From Lactobacillus delbrueckii (GTDB lineage: Bacteria; Bacillota; Bacilli; Lactobacillales; Lactobacillaceae): 6,015 nucleotides of DNA. The stretch is taken from the NCBI GenBank assembly GCA_004556255.1, contig SFHY01000089.1, forward strand, positions 1-6,015, read 5' to 3'. The translations under genes were made by a program, and so were the position numbers. Within the stretch, counting starts at the first letter, position 1; the number at the start of each line of letters is the position of its first letter. Below the pieces are notes generated by a model that was not told the origin of the DNA, ran no database searches, and saw only the letters and a list, made by a program, of their open reading frames with translations. Positions 1-5,762 of this stretch are shown here, in pieces.

Positions 1-551
1 TATAATTTTTGCAGGTATTCCCGCAAAAGCTTTAATCCGCCCACCGGGGTGCAGAAGGCCGGGTCTTTGGCCAGCGCCTTCTCCCAGACTTCATCAAGGT
101 CAAACCAAGAAGCAGCTGAAACTTCTTCTTCCTGCAAGACTAATTTCTTTTCGTCAACCGGTTTAGAGTAAACGTGAACAAAGGAGACTTCCCGGTTTTT
201 GAATTCTGCCTGGTGGAAGACTTCGTCGTAACAGTTGTGGAAGGTACCGATAAAGGTAAAGTCAGTCGCCTGGCTCTTGATGCCCAGTTCTTCTTCCAGC
301 TCTCTGATGATCGTTTCCAGGGGCTCGTCTCCGGCATCAATGTGGCCAGCTGAAGAGGTGTCAAAGCAGCCCGGGTAGGAGTCCTTATTGGCTGATCTTT
401 TCTGTAGGAGGACTTGCCATTTGCCGGCTTTTTGCCGGATGATCCAAACTGAGGCGCAGCGGTGCCAGGCTCCAATCCGGTGGGCTTCACTGCGCTCAAT
501 GGTCTGCCCGGTAGGCCGGCCCTCTTTATCCACAATATCAAGAATTTCCAT
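1..551 (-). CDS. Nudix hydrolase, IDI-like subgroup (3' end at window edge)
   Basis: This predicted Nudix hydrolase would cleave a nucleoside-diphosphate-linked or similar pyrophosphate substrate in the cytoplasm; the actual substrate is unknown. 183 codons are visible, and the next two bases read TA, so a stop codon probably completes one base outside the window. The start ATG (551-549) is preceded by GAGG at six bases. The N-terminus (EILDIVDKEGRPTG, then AWHRCASVWII) and the SSAGHIDAG segment resemble the isopentenyl-diphosphate-isomerase-like Nudix group (YfcD type). The Nudix box spans residues 69-91, with RELEEELGI carrying the metal-binding glutamates. Its first conserved Glu (position 7 of the box) is Asp75, a conservative change. 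The catalytic features of true type I isomerase are not evident, so isomerase activity is unlikely. The gene appears monocistronic, with its own promoter. Confidence 0.93.
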   Translation of the reverse strand, partial: MEILDIVDKEGRPTGQTIERSEAHRIGAWHRCASVWIIRQKAGKWQVLLQKRSANKDSYPGCFDTSSAGHIDAGDEPLETIIRELEEELGIKSQATDFTFIGTFHNCYDEVFHQAEFKNREVSFVHVYSKPVDEKKLVLQEEEVSAASWFDLDEVWEKALAKDPAFCTPVGGLKLLREYLQKL

Positions 552-584
552 AATTTACCTCGAATTTTCAACGTTTTTAGGGCG

Positions 585-613
585 ATTTTACCAGTAAAAA
601 GCCTTTTTGTCAT
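585..613 (-). promoter_or_regulatory. Extended -10 promoter of the Nudix gene
   Basis: On the minus strand, ATGACA (613-608; one mismatch to TTGACA) is followed by a 17-base spacer and TAAAAT (590-585). A TG one base before the -10 gives an extended -10 element. Transcription would start near 578, leaving a leader of about 27 bases before the Nudix ATG. Confidence 0.65.
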
Positions 614-849
614 GGCCTCGTGAAACCAAAACGCCATTTTAACCGGTTACAAGGAGTAGAGGTATAATCGCGTAATAACAAGCTTTTTCTCTTAAAAGCT
701 GGGCAAAATTAATTTGTGCACCAAGGCTGTTAAACAGTAAAATTTAATGGAAAAGCTAGTCATATCAAGCTGCTTATGGCCTTTAAAAAAGAAAATCCCA
801 AAAAATGTGACAGCGTGAAACGACAAAAGTGGCAAAAGACAAATATTAA
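614..849. other. Gene-poor intergenic region
   Basis: This A+T-rich stretch lies between the Nudix promoter and the terminator of the transporter gene. I find no supported gene. It holds a TATAAT at 663-668 on the plus strand without a convincing -35, and a 7-bp hairpin (AGCTTTT 681-687 with AAAAGCT 694-700). A 23-codon plus-strand frame beginning with an ATG near 747 has no ribosome site. A short plus-strand RNA running from 663 into the palindrome at 856-889 is possible but unsupported. Confidence 0.5.
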
Positions 850-851
850 GC

Positions 852-889
852 AAAAAAGCAAGGTAAAAGGAATTTCCTTTACCTTGCTT
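852..889 (-). terminator. Rho-independent terminator of the YfcC-family gene
   Basis: AAGCAAGGTAAA (856-867) pairs perfectly with TTTACCTTGCTT (878-889). One bulged base (868) and a GGA/TCC extension reach a very small loop. Read on the minus strand, the stem runs into six T residues (857-852). It begins 22 bases after the transporter stop codon. On the plus strand the following CTTCTTTAAGG is a weak T-tract, so activity in that direction is doubtful. Confidence 0.85.
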
Positions 890-911
890 CTTTAAGGAGC
901 GATAAATGTGT

Positions 912-2456
912 CTAGTAGACCAGGAGGCCGATTCCCAGGAAGATCAGACAGATCACGAACTGGATGACCAGCTGCTTCCAGATGAACTTAAACCAGCAGT
1001 CAAAACTGATGTTGACCATGGCCAGGGACATCAAAATCAATCCGACTGGGGCGATCAAGCCGATGTAGCCCTGCCCCCAGTTGTAGGCATCGATTACGCT
1101 GGCCCGGTCGACGCCGACGATGTTGGCCAGCGGAGCCATGATTGGCATGGACAGAACAGCCAGGCCAGAGGAAGACTGGATAAAGAAGCCGAGGACGATG
1201 TAGATCAAGAAGAGGACCCAGACGAAGGCCAGCTTGTTCATGCCAGTGATTTGCTTGCTGAAGAAGTACATGATGGTGTCGCTGGTGTGGCTTTCATCCA
1301 TCACGATGGAGACTGCCCGGGCCAGGCCGACCGTCAAGGCAACCCCTAAAAGGTCAGCCGCGCCATTGACGAAGCTTTCCATAAAGCGGTGCTCACTCAA
1401 GCCGGAAACCAGGAAGAGGAGGTAGGATACGGCCAGGAAGACGACCGCAATTTCCGTGAAGTACCAGCCCTGGCTCTGGACGCCCCAGATCATGACCAAA
1501 AAGCCAGCCACGAAGGTGAGCAGAGTCAGCTTTTGCCGCCAGGTGAAGTCGCCCTTGTCAGCCTGTGAGTCAAAAGCAAGATACTTCTTCTTGTTTTCCT
1601 CATATTGGTCGTAGACCAAGGACTTGCTTGGATCCTTGCGGACTTTTTCAGCATAGATGATGGTGTAGAGCATCCCGGCCCCCAGGGAAACCAGGAGCAT
1701 GATGATTCTCAAAGGCAGGGCCCGGGCAAAGTTGACCCCGGCCGTGTTTGAAGCGATAACTGTTGAGAAGGGGTTGATGGTTGAACCCAAAGTCCCCAAA
1801 GTGGTGCCCAGGAAGATGGTGGCGACCACGGTCATCGTGTCATAGCCGGCCTCCAAGAAGACCGGGATCAGCATCGGGTAGAAGGCCATGGTTTCTTCAG
1901 CCAGGCCAAAAGTGGTCCCGCCCAGGGCGATCAGGCCCATAACGATGACGATCAAGAGAATCTGCTTACCCTTGATATGTTCAGACAGGGCCTGCATCCC
2001 CGAGTTGATGGCCCCGTTGGCGTAGACAACTCCGATGATCCCCCCGAGGATCAAGATAAAGGTGATAATGTCGATTGAGTCGGCAATCCCTTGCACCTGG
2101 GAAGTCAAAAACTGGACGACAGCTTCCCGGAAATTAGGCTTCTTGACATTAACTCTCTGGTAGGAATCCGGAATAGCCACTGGTTTATAGATAGTGCCGT
2201 CGATTAATTTCTTGGCATCGATCTTGACTTTATAGCGGTCGAGGGTCTTCTGCGTTGCTGGTTCGTGCTTGACCTTGCCGGACGGCATGGTGATGGCAAA
2301 ATCCTTGGCCGACTGGTCATAAGAGACCGTGGCATAGTTGCCGGCCGGGATGAAAAAGGTTAAAAGCTGGACGAGCACCAAAACGATGATGATGACCGAA
2401 TAAGCGGTCGGAAATTCATGCTTGCGTTTCTTGCTCCCACTGCGATGAAAAAGCAT
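912..2456 (-). CDS. yfcC: YfcC/DcuC-family membrane transporter (putative amino acid or carboxylate carrier)
   Basis: This is a polytopic inner-membrane secondary transporter of the YfcC branch of the DcuC (C4-dicarboxylate carrier) family. Members are variously annotated as basic amino acid antiporters or short-chain acid carriers, so the substrate is open. The chosen start gives 514 residues, a normal family length. Visible features include a basic cytoplasmic N-terminus (SKKRKHEF), a first membrane helix ending FFIPAGNY, and a long polar external loop (about 40-115). Family blocks follow: GGTTFGLAEETMAFYP near 178-193, GTLGSTINPFSTVIAS near 220-236, and SSSGLAVLSMPIMAPL near 428-443. About a dozen hydrophobic segments run to the last residues. 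An in-frame ATG nine bases upstream (2465) directly abuts the AAGGAGG and would leave no spacing, so the ATG at 2456 is preferred. The gene is flanked by its own promoter and terminator. A cre box over the -35 implies repression by CcpA while preferred sugars are available. Confidence 0.92.
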   Translation of the reverse strand: MLFHRSGSKKRKHEFPTAYSVIIIVLVLVQLLTFFIPAGNYATVSYDQSAKDFAITMPSGKVKHEPATQKTLDRYKVKIDAKKLIDGTIYKPVAIPDSYQRVNVKKPNFREAVVQFLTSQVQGIADSIDIITFILILGGIIGVVYANGAINSGMQALSEHIKGKQILLIVIVMGLIALGGTTFGLAEETMAFYPMLIPVFLEAGYDTMTVVATIFLGTTLGTLGSTINPFSTVIASNTAGVNFARALPLRIIMLLVSLGAGMLYTIIYAEKVRKDPSKSLVYDQYEENKKKYLAFDSQADKGDFTWRQKLTLLTFVAGFLVMIWGVQSQGWYFTEIAVVFLAVSYLLFLVSGLSEHRFMESFVNGAADLLGVALTVGLARAVSIVMDESHTSDTIMYFFSKQITGMNKLAFVWVLFLIYIVLGFFIQSSSGLAVLSMPIMAPLANIVGVDRASVIDAYNWGQGYIGLIAPVGLILMSLAMVNISFDCWFKFIWKQLVIQFVICLIFLGIGLLVY

Positions 2457-2465
2457 CAAAATCAT

Positions 2466-2472
2466 CCTCCTT
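2466..2472 (-). promoter_or_regulatory. Shine-Dalgarno that sets the YfcC start
   Basis: A perfect AAGGAGG (2472-2466) sits immediately against the upstream ATG (2465) but nine bases before the ATG at 2456. The second ATG has ribosome spacing within the normal range, so the protein most likely lacks the first three residues (MIL) of the longest frame. Confidence 0.8.
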
Positions 2473-2500
2473 GCTTGCTTTTACTTTCCTTACATAATTA

Positions 2501-2529
2501 ATTGTAAAAAAACAGGGATGATTTTGCAA
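2501..2529 (-). promoter_or_regulatory. Sigma-A-type promoter of the YfcC-family gene
   Basis: On the minus strand, TTGCAA (2529-2524) is followed by exactly 17 bases and TACAAT (2506-2501). Transcription would begin near 2494, leaving a leader of about 38 bases that contains the AAGGAGG. The -35 matches consensus at four of six positions, and the -10 at five of six. Confidence 0.75.
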
Positions 2530-2538
2530 GCGCTTTCG
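2524..2538. promoter_or_regulatory. cre box (CcpA operator) over the -35
   Basis: TTGCAAGCGCTTTCG matches the CcpA consensus WTGNAARCGNWWWCA at every position except the last (G for A), with the GCAAGCGCTTTC core intact. It entirely covers the -35 hexamer (2524-2529) of the YfcC promoter, a placement that would block RNA polymerase. This is direct sequence evidence for carbon catabolite repression of the transporter. Confidence 0.8.
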
Positions 2539-2555
2539 TATAAAATTAAGCATGA

Positions 2556-2595
2556 TTTTACCTGCTTTTAAGAGGATTTTTAGGTAAAAAAGCAG
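2556..2595. repeat. Two interleaved inverted repeats between the ECF operon and yfcC
   Basis: TTTTACCT (2556-2563) is inverted at AGGTAAAA (2582-2589), and CTGCTTTT (2562-2569) is inverted at AAAAGCAG (2588-2595). The two pairs overlap at both ends, so they cannot form fully at once in a simple hairpin. The element lies upstream of the yfcC promoter and downstream of the ECF operon. Neither strand has a T-tract immediately after the stem, so it is not a typical terminator. No convincing intrinsic terminator is seen after the ECF operon stop at 2704. Confidence 0.5.
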
Positions 2596-2703
2596 CTAAA
2601 ACAAACTAAAAGTTATAGTGGCGGGCTAAAAAGATAGAGTAACTGATGAGAACAAGATGAAGCGCATACAAAACATTTACGATATTTTTGCCGCTGCTTC
2701 GGT

Positions 2704-3471
2704 TTATTTTAACGTAAGGATTTCCGGCTTAAGCCCCAGCAGCTGGCTGAGCTGCCAGGTCTTGGCCGGCAAAAGGCCCAGGCGGTCTAAAAGATCCTGG
2801 TCACTAAAGAGCTGGTGAACCGGGCCGTGGTAGACCAGCTGGCCCTGGCTCATGGCATAAACCTCCTGGCAATTTTCGGCCAGCCAGTCCATGTCGTGGG
2901 TGATCATGATCACGGTTTTGCCCCGGGCCAGCCGCTTTTCAAGTAGGCGGGTGACCCGGCAGCGGCCAGGATAATCCAGGCTCATCAAAGGCTCGTCTAG
3001 CAGGCAGACCTCCGGGTCAAGGACTAAGGCGGAGGCGATGGTCAATAATTTCTTTCCGGAAAGAGACAGGTCGTAAGGGTTTAAGTCCCGGAATTCTGCC
3101 AGACCAAATTCTTTAAGGGCGGCTTCCGTTCTTCTGGCGATTTCGTCTTCCGGCAGTTTGGCCTGCTTCATGGACCAGGCCAGTTCTTTCTCCACGCTGG
3201 AGTTAAAAAGCTGGTCATTGGGATCTTGAAAGGCATAGGCGATCTTGCTCAAGCGGTCAGAAGCCAGAAAATCAGGCAATGCTTGACCATCAGCTTTAAT
3301 CGCATCTCCGGCCGGCAGGAGGTCAGCTAAAAGTTTCAAGAAGGTGGACTTGCCGGACCCGTTTTGCCCAACCAGGCAGATCAAGCCGGGAGAAAGAGTC
3401 AAGTCTGGGATGTCCAGGGAAAAATTTGATTCTGGGTATATATAATGAAGGTTTTCAATTTTAATTTGCAT
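2704..3471 (-). CDS. ECF transporter ATPase A2 (catalytic-type Walker B, degenerate signature)
   Basis: This is one of two cytoplasmic ATP-binding subunits of a dedicated ECF importer (255 residues, a usual length). Walker A is GQNGSGKST at 35-43. The Q-loop is AFQDPNDQLF (Gln82). Walker B is VCLLDE with catalytic Glu160, the D-loop is SLD at 164-166, and the switch His is His192 in MITHD. The ABC signature, normally LSGGQ, reads LSLSG (135-139) within NPYDLSLSGKKLLTIA. The ATG (3471) lies inside the end of A1 (11-base overlap), with no strong Shine-Dalgarno, so translation is probably coupled. It is the last gene of the S-T-A1-A2 operon, and the stop is TAA at 2706-2704. The degenerate signature complements the defects of A1. 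Related group I ATPases may share it, which I cannot check here. Confidence 0.93.
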   Translation of the reverse strand: MQIKIENLHYIYPESNFSLDIPDLTLSPGLICLVGQNGSGKSTFLKLLADLLPAGDAIKADGQALPDFLASDRLSKIAYAFQDPNDQLFNSSVEKELAWSMKQAKLPEDEIARRTEAALKEFGLAEFRDLNPYDLSLSGKKLLTIASALVLDPEVCLLDEPLMSLDYPGRCRVTRLLEKRLARGKTVIMITHDMDWLAENCQEVYAMSQGQLVYHGPVHQLFSDQDLLDRLGLLPAKTWQLSQLLGLKPEILTLK

Positions 3472-4261
3472 TTTCAGCAGTTTCCTTTAGTTCACGGGCA
3501 TTGACTGGGTAGCGACCATTGAGTTTAAGATCCAGCTTTTTGGCCATCTTCCAGGCGACTGGCTTGTCAATTGCCTGATCGTCCAGCTGGTTGAAAACTT
3601 CCTGAGGAGAGTCCGCCATTACCAGGCGGCCGTCTTTTAAGACCCAGATTTGGTCACAAATGGTGGCTAAATCGTCAAGCTCACTAGAGACGATTATGAA
3701 AGGACAGGAGATTTTTTCCAGCCAGCTGAAAAAGTGCTGGCGGCCCAAGGGATCCATCTGGCTGGTCGGGTCGTCGAGCAAAAGCAGGTCGGGCTCAGTG
3801 ACCAGGGCGGTGGCGATAGCTACCCGCTGGGTCTGGCCGCCAGAAAGCTGGTTTGGCGACTGGCCCAGCAAATTGGTCAAGTCCAGCTGGTCAGCAGCCC
3901 GCTTAACTGCACTTTCTATTTCCTCATCGCTTTTTCCCTGGTTGAGCAGGGAAAAAGCTAATTCGTCATAAATGGTGTCGGCTAAACCGGACAGCTGGCT
4001 GGCCGGGTCTTGCAAAAGCAGGGCAATTTCATGCTGGCTTCGCCAAGCTTCTAGCTCTTCTCCGTTGATCCGGACTGAACTGGAAAACTTGGCGGGGATC
4101 ATTTTCCCGGCAATCCCGGCTAAAAGGGCCAAAAGGCTGCTTTTACCGGCATGGCTAGGTCCGATAATGCCAATTCGCTTACCGCGGCTTTGGGCAGAAA
4201 TATTTTCTAAAGCCAGATTTTCAAAGCCCAGGTAGCGGAGGCTGAGCTGGCTGATGGTCAG
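3461..4261 (-). CDS. ECF transporter ATPase A1 (intact LSGGQ, degenerate catalytic residues; probable CTG start)
   Basis: This is the first ATP-binding subunit of the ECF importer, 266 residues if begun at CTG 4261. The frame is open from 4288 to 3461 and contains no ATG, GTG or TTG before the TTG at 4132, and starting there would remove Walker A. CTG at 4261 forms a CTGA overlap with the stop of the T gene, just like the ATGA at the S/T junction, and gives a normal N-terminus (TISQLSLRYLGFENLAL). Walker A is GPSHAGKS at 34-41, the Q-loop is LLQDPASQLSG (Gln84), and the signature is LSGGQ at 139-143. Walker B is LLLLDD: Asp164 replaces the catalytic Glu. The switch His is Ser193 (VSSELDDL). 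A1 would therefore bind ATP but probably hydrolyse it poorly, and lends its good signature to A2. A pseudogene through start-codon loss is the alternative, but the rest of the frame is clean. Confidence 0.88.
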   Translation of the reverse strand: MTISQLSLRYLGFENLALENISAQSRGKRIGIIGPSHAGKSSLLALLAGIAGKMIPAKFSSSVRINGEELEAWRSQHEIALLLQDPASQLSGLADTIYDELAFSLLNQGKSDEEIESAVKRAADQLDLTNLLGQSPNQLSGGQTQRVAIATALVTEPDLLLLDDPTSQMDPLGRQHFFSWLEKISCPFIIVSSELDDLATICDQIWVLKDGRLVMADSPQEVFNQLDDQAIDKPVAWKMAKKLDLKLNGRYPVNARELKETAENAN

Positions 4262-4947
4262 TTCTGTTTCAAGCTGGCCGCCCGCCGCTTAGGGTTGGCA
4301 TAGCCGCGCAGCTGCAGGGCGATCGACCGGTTCATGGCCTGCTGGAAGCTCTTGACGATCAAGGGCAAAAGGACGGGAAAGAGATTTTTGATCCGGGAGA
4401 GCAGGGACTTGGCTGGCGCGATCCCCCGGGCCTTCTGGGCCAGCTGGATCTTGCGCAGGTTCTCCCGCATCTGCGGCAGGATATAGCAGACCGACATGAG
4501 GACGTAGACCTGCTGGTAGGACAAACCGGAATTTTCCAGGTAGCGGGCATTTTCTGAAATGGTCGTCGTTTGGATAAAAAAGCTGCTGGAAAAAATAATG
4601 GTCAGAATCCGGCAGGCTAAAAGAGCCGCGTGGACCAGTCCTTCCTGGTAAAAGGTCAAAGATGCAACTGAAAAAGCCGCGGTATGGTTGCCCGGCCAAA
4701 AGAGCCCTTGAATCAAAAGCATGGTCAAGATGAGGAAGAGGCTGAAGGCGCACATTCCCCAAAGGGCATGGAGATTTTTGGTCAAAAGGGCCAGGATGAA
4801 GCTCGCAGCGAGGATGATACTAGCACTGGGCAGATTTCCGGCCGTGAAAGCCGCGAGCGTAAAGAGTAAGATCAAGAGCAGCTTGCTGATGGGGTCAATG
4901 GCCGCCTGCCAGGTGGGCAGGGCCAGGTCTTCCGCGTTATTTCTCAT
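4258..4947 (-). CDS. ECF transporter T component (EcfT-like transmembrane coupling protein)
   Basis: This is the membrane scaffold that links the S component to the ATPases (229 residues; EcfT family, sometimes labelled CbiQ). A short N-terminus is followed by hydrophobic segments near 18-36, 42-58, 62-82 and 103-126. Then comes the cytoplasmic coupling region with long amphipathic helices. The first coupling motif is intact (QKARGI, Ala173-Arg-Gly175). The second reads LQLRGY (Leu213-Arg-Gly215), where Ala-Arg-Gly is usual. These two motifs normally each dock into a groove of one ATPase. The basic tail (NPKRRAASLKQN) ends at TGA 4260-4258. Its ATG overlaps the S gene stop by four bases (ATGA), and its own stop overlaps the A1 start, so all four genes should be made from one message. 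It could only be confused with CbiQ of cobalt systems, but no cobalt genes are present. Confidence 0.92.
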   Translation of the reverse strand: MRNNAEDLALPTWQAAIDPISKLLLILLFTLAAFTAGNLPSASIILAASFILALLTKNLHALWGMCAFSLFLILTMLLIQGLFWPGNHTAAFSVASLTFYQEGLVHAALLACRILTIIFSSSFFIQTTTISENARYLENSGLSYQQVYVLMSVCYILPQMRENLRKIQLAQKARGIAPAKSLLSRIKNLFPVLLPLIVKSFQQAMNRSIALQLRGYANPKRRAASLKQN

Positions 4948-5558
4948 TCTTCAGTCCCCTTGAAAAAGTAGACCAGGCGCTTTGGCAGCTGCTTGTAGAT
5001 CAAAAAGGCCAGGTAGGCGACGACCGTCTTGTCCAAAAGGTCAAGAACAAATTCATCAAGAAATGAGGCAATCCAAATGTTCACGTGCTTGGCAACCAGG
5101 GAGGCAAAGAGGGCATCTCCCCAGGCAATCCCGGTCTGTCCGCTCCAAAAGATGACATTGAGCGGGGTGGAGATTAAGGCTGAAACCAGGGCAATCAAAA
5201 CAGCCGCTGGCAAGACAGTAACTGGCCGCTTGAAGAAGCCCCGCTGGTTCAGCCAGGCAACCGCCAGGCCGATCCCGATGCTGGTCAAGGCGTAAACGGT
5301 GGAAACGGGTGACAGGGTCAAACCGTAGATGACATTGTTGATAAAACCGCTGATGGCCCCGGCGACAGGACCAGCCAGCATGCTGGCCAGGAAAGTCCCA
5401 AGTGACCCCAGCCAGACCGGCAATTTCAGCCCTTCAGCAAAGGCTTTGGCAACATAGTTGATTCCGACGGCGGCGGGAATTAGGGTCATGGCGTGGGCGG
5501 AAAGCTTGGAGGACCAAAAGCTGGCCTTGTTTTTAGAACTGATTTCTTTAGAATCCAT
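4944..5558 (-). CDS. ECF transporter S component, substrate unknown
   Basis: This is the substrate-binding membrane subunit of the ECF importer (204 residues; S components are typically 170-220). It is alanine-, glycine- and leucine-rich, with about six hydrophobic stretches starting near residue 21. Recognisable blocks are LIPAAVGINYVAKAF (26-40), LGSLGTFLASMLAGPVAGAISG (50-71), ISTPLNVIF (129-137), and DEFVLDLLDK (168-177) before the last helix. From memory this pattern belongs to an uncharacterised group of S components in Firmicutes and Actinobacteria with a D-x-L-D-K motif. I do not recognise the marks of BioY, ThiT, RibU or FolT. The start is the ATG at 5558, with AAGAGG seven bases upstream. 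An ATG-initiated frame nine codons longer lacks such a site. It is the first gene of the operon, and its identity as the specificity subunit is supported by the adjacent T and two ATPase genes. Confidence 0.87.
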   Translation of the reverse strand: MDSKEISSKNKASFWSSKLSAHAMTLIPAAVGINYVAKAFAEGLKLPVWLGSLGTFLASMLAGPVAGAISGFINNVIYGLTLSPVSTVYALTSIGIGLAVAWLNQRGFFKRPVTVLPAAVLIALVSALISTPLNVIFWSGQTGIAWGDALFASLVAKHVNIWIASFLDEFVLDLLDKTVVAYLAFLIYKQLPKRLVYFFKGTEE

Positions 5559-5565
5559 TTTGTAA

Positions 5566-5571
5566 CCTCTT
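5566..5571 (-). promoter_or_regulatory. Shine-Dalgarno fixing the S-component start
   Basis: AAGAGG (5571-5566) lies seven bases before the ATG at 5558. The longer in-frame ATG at 5585 would place this site inside the coding region, so the shorter protein is preferred. Confidence 0.7.
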
Positions 5572-5623
5572 GAAAAAATAAACAAAAAGAAAATGACATA
5601 AAAACAGGCGATCGTCGAACCAG

Positions 5624-5629
5624 ATTATA
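5624..5629 (-). promoter_or_regulatory. Candidate -10 of the ECF operon promoter
   Basis: A perfect TATAAT on the minus strand (5629-5624) would start transcription near 5617, giving a leader of about 58 bases before the S gene. The hexamer 17 bases upstream (AAAGTA) is a poor -35. The -10 sits in one arm of the 33-bp palindrome and the -35 region lies within it, so the promoter may be controlled by a protein bound there. No better promoter is seen nearer the gene. The assignment is inference. Confidence 0.4.
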
Positions 5630-5657
5630 AAAGTAAAGGTAACCTATACTTTTATAA
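5625..5657. repeat. 33-bp near-perfect palindrome, candidate operator
   Basis: Arms TTATAAAAGTA (5625-5635) and TACTTTTATAA (5647-5657) are exact inverse copies. Inside, AGGT (5637-5640) and ACCT (5642-5645) also pair around a single central A (5641). Only the A/A at 5636 and 5646 fails, so 15 of 16 positions match. The symmetry about one base and the overlap with a TATAAT suggest a binding site for a dimeric or tetrameric repressor of the ECF operon. Neither side has a T-tract, so a terminator is unlikely. I do not recognise the motif as that of a known regulator. Confidence 0.75.
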
Positions 5658-5762
5658 AAATGATTTACTGCAAGCTTACCACCAGACAAAAGCCTGGGCA
5701 AGAGCTTTTGCCGAAGAAGTTAATGAAAGCCTTTTAATTGCGGCTCGCAACAAATATAATAT

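Noticed and set aside
140..637. Minus-strand frame of 165 codons over the Nudix gene
   Set aside because: It is a shifted frame of the Nudix gene, which shows a clear Nudix box and a ribosome site in the other frame.
906..1349. Plus-strand frame of 147 codons, Asp/Gln-rich
   Set aside because: It lies entirely antisense to the YfcC-family gene, has no ribosome site, and its odd acidic composition is typical of reading the opposite strand of membrane-protein codons.
3461..4132. A1 starting at TTG 4132
   Set aside because: This would remove the Walker A motif and first beta strands, which are present and intact in the same frame upstream.
4289..4762. Minus-strand frame of 157 codons within the T gene
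   Set aside because: It is out of frame with the recognisable EcfT-like protein and is Pro/Arg-rich, as shadows of GC-rich genes usually are.
5687..5710. Hairpin CAAAAGC / GCTTTTG as a terminator
   Set aside because: The 7-bp stem has no T-tract on either side and lies within the protein-like plus-strand frame.
5559..5760. Riboswitch in the ECF operon leader
   Set aside because: I looked for TPP, FMN, cobalamin, SAM and preQ1 signatures and recognised none. The dominant structure is a symmetric DNA palindrome overlapping a -10, which suits a protein operator better.
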